Assembly: GCA_903868375.1 (NCBI GenBank)
Contig: CAIPVD010000112.1
Location: 1-10,346 of the forward strand
DNA length: 10,346 nt
Source of the DNA: an uncultured delta proteobacterium
Lineage (GTDB): Bacteria; UBA10199; GCA-002796325; 1-14-0-20-49-13
Direction: 5' to 3'
The notes below the pieces were generated by a model. The model ran no database searches. It had not been told where the DNA came from and saw only the letters and a list, made by a program, of their open reading frames with translations. A program made the position numbers and the translations under genes. Positions within the stretch are counted from its first letter, which is position 1. Every line of letters starts with the position of its first letter. This document shows, piece by piece, positions 1-4,935 of the stretch.

Positions 1-317
1 CTTCTATCATAATTAAAACCATAACTGATACAATCACGCCTATTGCAAAGCTCCTTAAAATACTGGGTTGGATAACGCATGGCCTCATCAGTTCTCAAAA
101 AATGATCGCAACATTGAGCCTTTGACCAATCGACCCACTTATCTATCTGCGCGACGCCCCTATCATTATGAAACTCGATGCATCTATCATCCTCTTCATC
201 ACCGAACGAATCAACTCTATGCAATTGAGTATATTTAAATTCCGTTCCTCTTTTAGCTTGCACGAACGCATTAGAAAGATCTTCGTAAGCCTTACTTGCC
301 GTCAGTGTTTCAACCAT
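1..317 (-). CDS. Unrecognised protein, N-terminal part (runs off left edge)
   Basis: I do not recognise this protein. An open minus-strand frame starts with ATG at 317 and stays open for 105 codons to the window edge, so the C-terminus is missing. The start is set by a near-ideal ribosome binding site, AAGGAGG at 329-323, five bases upstream. The visible protein begins MVETLTASKAYEDLSNAF and is rich in charged and aromatic residues. It has an acidic DEEDD patch near residues 44-48, a tryptophan pair (WVDW) near 63-66, and several cysteines, including a CC pair near residue 71. There is no signal peptide or obvious membrane segment, so a cytoplasmic protein is likely. It is divergent from dusB across a 127-base gap. 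The coding call is firm because of the ribosome binding site and the uninterrupted frame; the function is unknown. Confidence 0.75.
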   Translation of the reverse strand, partial: MVETLTASKAYEDLSNAFVQAKRGTEFKYTQLHRVDSFGDEEDDRCIEFHNDRGVAQIDKWVDWSKAQCCDHFLRTDEAMRYPTQYFKELCNRRDCISYGFNYDR

Positions 318-322
318 TTTGG

Positions 323-329
323 CCTCCTT
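323..329 (-). promoter_or_regulatory. Strong ribosome binding site of the left-edge gene
   Basis: AAGGAGG read on the minus strand, five bases before the ATG at 317. It is the main evidence that the left-edge frame is a real gene and it fixes the start codon. Confidence 0.75.
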
Positions 330-444
330 AGTTATGCGAACCTGCCTATCTGAAACATGAACGCCATGCAAGAAAAAAAATCGGCCTTTATTTATATGAA
401 GGATGTGTGTTAGCAGCCTTCGGTCGATTCGTTGGATATAAAAT

Positions 445-1398
445 ATGTTAAAGATAGGAAAATTGGAACTTAAGAGCAATGTGGTCGCGGCACCGCTGGC
501 GGGGTTCTCCGACCTTTACTGGAGGATCATCGTCGCTGAAATGGGTGCAGGCCTCGTCTTTTCAGAGATGATCGCATCCGAAGGCTTAAAACGCGCACAC
601 AAGCGAACATTAAAATATCTGAAGAACAACGACCGCGCTCGTCCATTCGGCGTGCAGCTTTACGGCAAGAACCCAGAGTCATTTGTTAACGCGATAGATA
701 TCATATCCGGCCATCCGTTCGACCTGCTCGACATAAACATGGGCTGCCCAGTAAGGAAAGTGGTATCGCGTGGCGAAGGTTCTGCATTAATGAAGGACCC
801 GGAAAGAGTGCGCGCGATAATCAAGGCGGTACGCGCAAAATATGCGGGGCCTCTAACTGTTAAGTTCCGCTCCGGTTGGGACGAGAATTCCATTAACGCG
901 GTAGAGATCGCAAAGATCGCCGAAGGCGAAGGGGTCGATGCGGTTGTAGTTCATGGGCGCACGAAGACACAGATATTCACGGGCCATGCAGATTGGAAGA
1001 TAATCGCTGCGGTCAAAAACGCTGTAAAAATCCCAGTTATTGGCAACGGCGATGTCGTGGATAAAATAAGTGCGGAGAAGATGTTCGCAGAAACTGGTTG
1101 CGATGGCATTATGATAGGCCGCGCCGCAATAGCCAATCCCTGGATATTCAGAGAAATAGCTGGCTTCCCTTCACCCACCGTTAAAGAAAGATTTGCGCTA
1201 ATGAACCGCCACTACTCGCTCGTTATGGAACACGAAGACAACCGTTTTGCCTCGAACGTTATAAGGAAGTTCACGCCGAAATATTTAAAGGGTGTGCGCG
1301 GCCACAAAGAACTCGCCGGAAAAATGGGCCCGATCAAGAAATCTACGGAGTTAATGAAGTGCCTTGAGGAGTTTGAAGCTTTTATCTCAAAGCAGTGA
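445..1398 (+). CDS. dusB: tRNA-dihydrouridine synthase, DusB family
   Basis: Flavin (FMN) enzyme that uses NADPH to reduce specific uridines in the tRNA D-loop to dihydrouridine; cytosolic. At 317 residues it has normal family length. The N-terminus has the substrate-pocket motif APLAGFSD (16-23). The catalytic cysteine is C101 in NMGCPVRKVVSRGEGSALM (98-116), the proton donor of the Dus family. K140 in VKFRSGW and H170 in VVHGRT are the expected FMN-contacting residues. NGDV (201-204) and GIMIGRAA (221-228) form the phosphate-binding end of the TIM barrel. A helical tRNA-binding domain follows from about residue 245. ATG 445 is preferred because the protein begins directly with the family's usual N-terminus, although no good Shine-Dalgarno sequence is visible before it. 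The gene is monocistronic here, divergent from the left-edge gene and convergent with a small gene 13 bases downstream. Confidence 0.95.
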   Translation: MLKIGKLELKSNVVAAPLAGFSDLYWRIIVAEMGAGLVFSEMIASEGLKRAHKRTLKYLKNNDRARPFGVQLYGKNPESFVNAIDIISGHPFDLLDINMGCPVRKVVSRGEGSALMKDPERVRAIIKAVRAKYAGPLTVKFRSGWDENSINAVEIAKIAEGEGVDAVVVHGRTKTQIFTGHADWKIIAAVKNAVKIPVIGNGDVVDKISAEKMFAETGCDGIMIGRAAIANPWIFREIAGFPSPTVKERFALMNRHYSLVMEHEDNRFASNVIRKFTPKYLKGVRGHKELAGKMGPIKKSTELMKCLEEFEAFISKQ

Positions 1399-1405
1399 TT
1401 AAACC

Positions 1406-1429
1406 AATAGCTTACTTACACAAGCTATT
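1406..1429. repeat. Inverted repeat at the dusB/small-gene convergence
   Basis: AATAGCTT (1406-1413) and AAGCTATT (1422-1429) are a perfect 8-bp inverted repeat with an 8-base loop. It lies just after the dusB stop and covers the stop codon of the convergent small gene. It may help end transcription from both sides, but neither side has a clear run of U after the stem, so it is not a standard intrinsic terminator. Confidence 0.4.
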
Positions 1430-1642
1430 AAATGCGGCCCTAATCCCGTCGGTTTGATCAAAAAACGAGTTAAGCTCACTATAACGACGATGAATGGGTT
1501 GAGTTTCAGAAGCTTCGCCTTTAAAAGTTGCAACTGCTTTATTATAAGCGCCTCTCATCTTCTCTCCTTCTGCTTCTCTTTCGGCTATAATTTGTGCCAA
1601 CCCATTGCATACAGCCTTTTTACCTGCGTCGAAGTCACTCAT
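1412..1642 (-). CDS. Small unrecognised protein, 76 residues
   Basis: I do not recognise this protein. It starts MSDFDAGKKAVCNGLAQI, followed by a very charged helical segment (IAEREAEGEKMRGAYNKAVA, about 18-38), a polar linker, and a second helical segment ending in FNSLCK. Two cysteines lie near the ends (C12 and C75). There is no signal peptide or membrane segment. The start is well supported: AAAGGAGA at 1655-1648 sits five bases before the ATG. The upstream 150 bases are strongly AT-rich and could hold its own promoter. It converges with dusB and its stop codon lies inside an inverted repeat. An overlapping plus-strand frame (1454-1810) was judged a shadow because it has no ribosome binding site and a low-complexity F/C/S/I-rich translation. 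Reality of the gene is likely; function is unknown. Confidence 0.7.
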   Translation of the reverse strand: MSDFDAGKKAVCNGLAQIIAEREAEGEKMRGAYNKAVATFKGEASETQPIHRRYSELNSFFDQTDGIRAAFNSLCK

Positions 1643-1796
1643 AAATGTCTCCTTTGTTGTTCTGATATTATTATCGGCAGATTTTGGAAAAAGTTGCTAA
1701 ATTTTTATATACATTTTTATATAAAATTTAACCTACTTATAATGGCCATTCCAATCACTTATAACCGCTTTTTGCACCTACGCGGTGCGAAGGTGG
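1643..1796. other. AT-rich intergenic region with short direct repeats
   Basis: The 154 bases between the small gene's start and the maf stop hold no gene. ATTTTTATATA occurs twice nearly in tandem (1701-1711 and 1713-1723), and ACTTATAA occurs twice (1735-1742 and 1757-1764). The AT-rich block is the probable promoter region of the small minus-strand gene, but I could not pick one convincing -35/-10 pair. A short hairpin, GCACC/GGTGC (1774-1788), lies just past the maf stop without a downstream U run on the minus strand. Confidence 0.4.
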
Positions 1797-2378
1797 TTAA
1801 ATTGCTTTGAGATTGTTAAGCATTTTTATAATGACTGGAATAGAAACGCCGATCACGTTCGTAAAACATCCGTTCACCGATTCGATGAGCGCCCTGCCTT
1901 GGCTTTGAATTGAATAAGCACCGGCTGCATGCATCGGCTCGCCGGTAGAGATGTACCAATCGATATCGTTATCAGAAAGTTTTGAGAATTTTACCTTCGT
2001 TACAACCAATTTCTTCAGCGTTTTCTTGCGCAGCGAATCTATAACCACCGTTCCGCTATAGGCCTTGTGCCATTTGCCTGAAAGCGCCTTCAGGAACCGC
2101 CTTGCTTCGTCCCTGTTCTTAGGCTTGCCAAAGACATGGTTACTAAGTGCAATAACGGTATCGACGCCGATAACTATTGCATTATCTTCCGTCGCCGCAA
2201 TTTTCTCGGCCTTGGCAAGGGCAACGCGTATGGCAAATTTGGAAACCGGTTCTTTGTCAAAGCGTGATTCATCGATGTCGGCAAATTTGACGTCGAGCTT
2301 TAAACCGGCATCCATAAGGATCTGGCGCCGTGCTGGTGAGCGCGACGCCAGAATTATTCTTCGTCTTTGTCTTATCAC
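1797..2378 (-). CDS. maf: Maf-family nucleotide pyrophosphatase
   Basis: Maf/YhdE proteins hydrolyse nucleoside triphosphates, typically dTTP, UTP or modified pyrimidine nucleotides, to monophosphate and pyrophosphate, and have been linked to septum control. This copy is 193 residues, a normal length. Visible signatures are LASRSPARR (10-18; phosphate-binding loop, family pattern LASxSPRR), VIGVDTVIAL (69-78) with catalytic D73, FGKPKN (83-88), and HAAGAYSIQSQG (150-161), which corresponds to the family's AGAYGIQG substrate loop. It begins with GTG at 2378, five bases after the bacterioferritin stop codon; the ribosome binding site GGAAGAA overlaps the end of that gene, which points to co-transcription and translational coupling. 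The extra A in SPARR and the S in YSIQSQG are mild departures from the consensus. Exact nucleotide preference cannot be read from the sequence. Confidence 0.92.
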   Translation of the reverse strand: MIRQRRRIILASRSPARRQILMDAGLKLDVKFADIDESRFDKEPVSKFAIRVALAKAEKIAATEDNAIVIGVDTVIALSNHVFGKPKNRDEARRFLKALSGKWHKAYSGTVVIDSLRKKTLKKLVVTKVKFSKLSDNDIDWYISTGEPMHAAGAYSIQSQGRALIESVNGCFTNVIGVSIPVIIKMLNNLKAI

Positions 2379-2383
2379 AGTGC

Positions 2384-2809
2384 TTATTCTTCCAATAGCG
2401 TCGTGAACTTATCGTGATGATCTTCTTCATCCGACAGAATTTCTTCGAACAAGAGCCTGGTCGTCGAATCGCCTTCTTTACCCGCCAGCTCTATGATCTG
2501 CTTATACATGGTTATTGCTTCTTCTTCGGCCTTTACATCATAATGAAGCATGTCTTTAATGCCCTTGCCAACTTCGATAGGAGAAGGCTTTGTGGTAGGT
2601 ATCTCGTTGAAATAGAAAAGTCTCTCGGCTATCTTTTCCGCATGTTTCATCTCATCTACCGCTACTTCCTGAAAAACCTCGGACATCGCAGCCGAATGAA
2701 GGCCGGTTGCCATCACATGCTGCCACATATACTGGATACTGACCTGCAGTTCTCTTGCGATCGCCTGATTGAGCAGCTCTAACAATTTTGGACTCGCTTT
2801 TTGTACCAT
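2384..2809 (-). CDS. bfr: Bacterioferritin-type ferritin-like protein
   Basis: Four-helix-bundle iron protein that oxidises Fe(II) and probably stores or detoxifies iron in the cytoplasm. Ligands expected for a di-iron ferroxidase centre are present: E20, E53 and H56 (DEMKH, 52-56), E96 or E97 in the third helix (KAEEEA), and E128/H131 in DEEDHHD. The Met between E53 and H56 (M54) sits where E. coli bacterioferritin has its haem ligand M52, so a haem-binding, two-fold symmetric cage is plausible. At 141 residues it is shorter than the usual ~155-160, lacking most of the C-terminal fifth helix, so it may be a bacterioferritin-like mini-ferritin rather than a standard 24-mer Bfr. The start is firm: GAGGAGGA lies a few bases before ATG 2809. 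It leads a two-gene unit with maf. The symbol is tentative. Confidence 0.88.
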   Translation of the reverse strand: MVQKASPKLLELLNQAIARELQVSIQYMWQHVMATGLHSAAMSEVFQEVAVDEMKHAEKIAERLFYFNEIPTTKPSPIEVGKGIKDMLHYDVKAEEEAITMYKQIIELAGKEGDSTTRLLFEEILSDEEDHHDKFTTLLEE

Positions 2810-2854
2810 ATTATCCTCCTCGTTTTGGTTTAAACTTCGACTCTTTACGAGAGA

Positions 2855-2884
2855 AATATCCCATTAACCTTGCCACCTAGTCAA
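2855..2884 (-). promoter_or_regulatory. Candidate sigma-70 promoter for the bacterioferritin-maf unit
   Basis: On the minus strand, TTGACT (2884-2879, five of six matches to the -35 consensus) is followed after 18 bases by GATATT (2860-2855, four of six to the -10). Transcription would start near 2848 and give a 5' leader of about 40 bases ending in the strong ribosome binding site. No clear Fur box was recognised nearby. Confidence 0.4.
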
Positions 2885-2969
2885 CGACTTTATTCCCTAT
2901 AATACTTACATATTTCGCCCACGCATAACAATATGCGACCGTCCGCAAATGCATGCCTGGCGCTCTAAT

Positions 2970-2990
2970 TTTTGGGGAGCCACCCCAAAA
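2970..2990 (-). terminator. Hairpin directly after the CPBP gene (operon 3' end)
   Basis: TTTTGGGG (2970-2977) and CCCCAAAA (2983-2990) form a perfect 8-bp stem with a 5-base loop, immediately after the stop codon of the last gene of the big minus-strand operon. The position fits an operon end. It lacks a U tract after the stem on either strand, so it may act as a 3' mRNA-protecting hairpin or a non-canonical terminator. Confidence 0.45.
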
Positions 2991-3647
2991 TCAATAATAG
3001 CTTCTTATTATCCAATCGCTCGCGATATTGGCGAGCGCGTGAAAAAAGACGGGTGCAGTTATTGAGCCGGTCTTTTCTTTCAACCAGCCAAAAAGAAGCG
3101 CGGGAAAAAATATTGAAAAATGCCACCACTGAAATCTTACGAAAGAATGGGCGAACGCAAAAACAACGCAGGTAATTATCCAGCCCCAACCGAGAGGCAC
3201 GCCGAATATCCGCCACTTCGGCGCAAAGACGCGGTTCAGCGTCGATTGCATATATCCCCGGAAATAAAATTCTTCGGGAAGCGCGATAAGTAACACCTGA
3301 AATGCCGCGGTCTTCCAAATATCGGGGAACGGCGCCAGCATGAAATGTTGTTTACCTAGCGCCCAGGTCATCCAAAAATGCGAGCAGAGAAGATATGGAG
3401 GAAACACGATGAGGGCGGCGACGAGAAAATATAAGAAACCCTTTCCAAATGAGCCTAACGAACTGTCGACAAAATCGATGGGCCGTTTTCGCCACCAGAG
3501 TATCATCACCGGCACATATATGAACGTGGCGGCAAATATCGTTGTGTAATATGCTCCAATAAATGGGATATGCTGCGAGCTATAAAGAATCCGCGCAAAC
3601 AGAAGTAGCAGAACGGTTGTGATGCCTACTTCGAGGATGTATCTCAT
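2991..3647 (-). CDS. CPBP-family glutamic intramembrane endopeptidase
   Basis: Multi-spanning membrane protease of the CPBP (CAAX protease and bacteriocin-processing, ABC1/Rce1-like) family, 218 residues. All active-site motifs are visible: EExxxR as E125-E126-F-Y-F-R130 (PEEFYFRG), FxxxH as F163-H167 (FAFAH), and HxxxN as H203-N207 (HALAN). About six hydrophobic segments can be drawn, starting at residues 5-20 and 36-52. The ATG at 3647 overlaps the stop of the upstream Lgt-like gene by four bases (ATGA), with GAGGGA as ribosome binding site, so translation is probably coupled. Family members cleave prenylated CAAX proteins, bacteriocin leaders, anti-sigma factors, or C-terminal sorting signals such as MYXO-CTERM. 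Here the coupling to an Lgt paralog and LspA suggests a substrate that is a lipidated or Cys-containing exported protein. Membership in the family is sure; the substrate is inference. Confidence 0.9.
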   Translation of the reverse strand: MRYILEVGITTVLLLLFARILYSSQHIPFIGAYYTTIFAATFIYVPVMILWWRKRPIDFVDSSLGSFGKGFLYFLVAALIVFPPYLLCSHFWMTWALGKQHFMLAPFPDIWKTAAFQVLLIALPEEFYFRGYMQSTLNRVFAPKWRIFGVPLGWGWIITCVVFAFAHSFVRFQWWHFSIFFPALLFGWLKEKTGSITAPVFFHALANIASDWIIRSYY

Positions 3648-4435
3648 TCTCGTCCCTCGATCTTATTTTTGCCGAACGCCCACCACAAGAACGCGCCACC
3701 TAAGAAAAATAACACCATAACGATCTGCCCCGTCGATATCGTCCCGTTAAAGTAGATGCCTCTATCTTCGTCACCGCGCAGAAATTCCAGGAAGAAGCGC
3801 GACACACCTTCGTACATAAGAAACGAGGCAACTATCTGGCCGTAAAATTTTCTATATTTGCGAACAAAAAGCAGAAAGAAGAACATGACAACGGCGTTTG
3901 CCATAAAGAACGGCTGCGTGGGCCATAACGGCACATTCCCATGGTGCATGGCGTAGGCGGTCGATGCGGGGTTCGTGAAAATGATAGACGGCCAATGCGT
4001 CGTAGGTTTTCCATAGCAGCAGCCGTTGCAGAAGCAGCCCATTCTTACAAAGAAGATGATGACTGGAGTAACGCTTGCCATCAGGTCGAAGTACCGAAGC
4101 GTGTTAAGCTTTTTGAGTCGCAAGTAAGCTATCCACGATATTATCGTACCTAGAAACGCGCCAAGCGAAACGAAACCTCCCTGCCAGAAGTAAAAAACGC
4201 GGATCGGATCTTGCCAGTAATACGCCGGTGCTTCAACTAGCACATGGAAAAGCCGCGCGCCTACCATAGAGGCTACAATGGCAATAATAGCCATATCGAG
4301 CACTGCTATATCGGAAAGTCCTTCGCGCCCCGCAAATTTTAGGGCTGCCCATGTTGCGGCAAGAGAGGCCACCATTATCATGAAGAAGAACGCCGGAACG
4401 CCAGTCGAACCGATGTAGAATAAAAATGGTTTCAT
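3644..4435 (-). CDS. Divergent Lgt paralog (prolipoprotein diacylglyceryl transferase-like)
   Basis: Seven-helix membrane protein of the Lgt fold, 263 residues. Retained family features are GARLFHV (59-65, R61), WQGG (84-87), RMGCF (131-135) with R131 matching E. coli R143, a WPTQ motif (171-174), and FLRGDED (218-224) with R220 matching R239. Several Lgt hallmarks are changed: the HGG position of E. coli (H103) is L91-G-A, the Gly before the conserved Arg is V130, and the conserved YG near the N-terminus aligns to phenylalanines. It has a Cys-rich stretch, GCFCNGCCYG (133-142). ATG 4435 is chosen because it lies two bases after the lspA stop with AAAGAG upstream; an in-frame ATG at 4540 lies well inside lspA and would add 35 hydrophilic residues. 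The gene overlaps the CPBP protease gene by four bases. It may have altered lipid donor, altered acceptor, or no transferase activity. Fold confidence is high, function uncertain. Confidence 0.85.
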   Translation of the reverse strand: MKPFLFYIGSTGVPAFFFMIMVASLAATWAALKFAGREGLSDIAVLDMAIIAIVASMVGARLFHVLVEAPAYYWQDPIRVFYFWQGGFVSLGAFLGTIISWIAYLRLKKLNTLRYFDLMASVTPVIIFFVRMGCFCNGCCYGKPTTHWPSIIFTNPASTAYAMHHGNVPLWPTQPFFMANAVVMFFFLLFVRKYRKFYGQIVASFLMYEGVSRFFLEFLRGDEDRGIYFNGTISTGQIVMVLFFLGGAFLWWAFGKNKIEGRE

Positions 4436-4437
4436 AA

Positions 4438-4935
4438 TTAGCTCTTTGTTTTGATCGCGCTTATTATTAGCAGCACCATCGCAACGGTTATCGCCGAATC
4501 GGCAACGTTGAACGCCGGCCAATCGAGATGGATGCCCCACAAAATTTTATCTTGAACGTGTACCGACAAAAAATCGGTCACCGCACCGAAACGAACGCGG
4601 TCCAAACCGTTTCCGAATATCCCGCCAACGACAAGAGAAAGCGCAAACGCCATTAGCCGTTCGGTTGTCGGAAGCTTAACTATGTAGATGAGTATCGCAG
4701 CGAGCGCCACCACCGATATCACGTAAAAGAACGGCGTTCTCCATGCGTCGTTTGCGCGCGAAAGCATGCCGAACGCAGCTCCAGTATTGGTATAATGAGC
4801 GATGTCGAAATATCCTGGGAACACGGGAACGCTCTGCCCAAACGGGATACTTGCCGCAACGACGTACTTTGTAACCTGGTCCAGCATAAAGACAAGCGCT
4901 GGAATTATAAGCAGGCACTTATATTTAAATTTCAT
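4438..4935 (-). CDS. lspA: Lipoprotein signal peptidase (signal peptidase II)
   Basis: Inner-membrane aspartyl protease that cuts the signal peptide of diacylglyceryl-modified prolipoproteins just before the lipidated Cys. The protein has 165 residues, the usual size, with four membrane segments. Motifs are MLDQVTKY (17-24), NTGAAFGM (50-57), GNGLDRVRFGAVTDFL (108-123) and AFNVADSAI (141-149). The catalytic pair is D121 and D146, and N109, D112 and R113 belong to the conserved box. The start is ATG 4935, which overlaps the ileS stop as ATGA and has CTGGAG upstream; the upstream in-frame ATG at 5019 lies inside ileS and adds 28 non-hydrophobic residues absent from the family. ileS-lspA linkage is common in bacteria, as in E. 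coli. It acts after Lgt, which is encoded at the head of the same operon. Confidence 0.96.
   Translation of the reverse strand: MKFKYKCLLIIPALVFMLDQVTKYVVAASIPFGQSVPVFPGYFDIAHYTNTGAAFGMLSRANDAWRTPFFYVISVVALAAILIYIVKLPTTERLMAFALSLVVGGIFGNGLDRVRFGAVTDFLSVHVQDKILWGIHLDWPAFNVADSAITVAMVLLIISAIKTKS

Noticed and set aside
168..353. Plus-strand open frame of 61 codons
   Set aside because: It lies opposite the left-edge minus-strand gene, has no ribosome binding site, and ends beyond that gene's start. The minus-strand frame has a near-perfect ribosome binding site.
397..414. Five-codon open frame upstream of dusB as a possible leader peptide
   Set aside because: No ribosome binding site and no attenuator-like hairpins nearby; chance occurrence is likely.
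1774..1788. Hairpin GCACC/GGTGC as terminator of maf
   Set aside because: On the minus strand the stem is followed by A residues instead of U, and the stem is short.
1454..1810. Plus-strand open frame of 118 codons
   Set aside because: Antisense to the 76-residue gene, with a low-complexity F/C/S/I-rich translation, no ribosome binding site, and a run into maf on the other strand.
2898..2903. Perfect TATAAT on the plus strand as a promoter
   Set aside because: No -35 at 16-18 bases (the nearest TTGCCA is 22 bases away) and no plus-strand gene downstream.
3644..4540. Longer 298-residue form of the Lgt paralog
   Set aside because: The extra 35 residues are read inside lspA in another frame and are polar; ATG 4435 starts directly before the first membrane helix.
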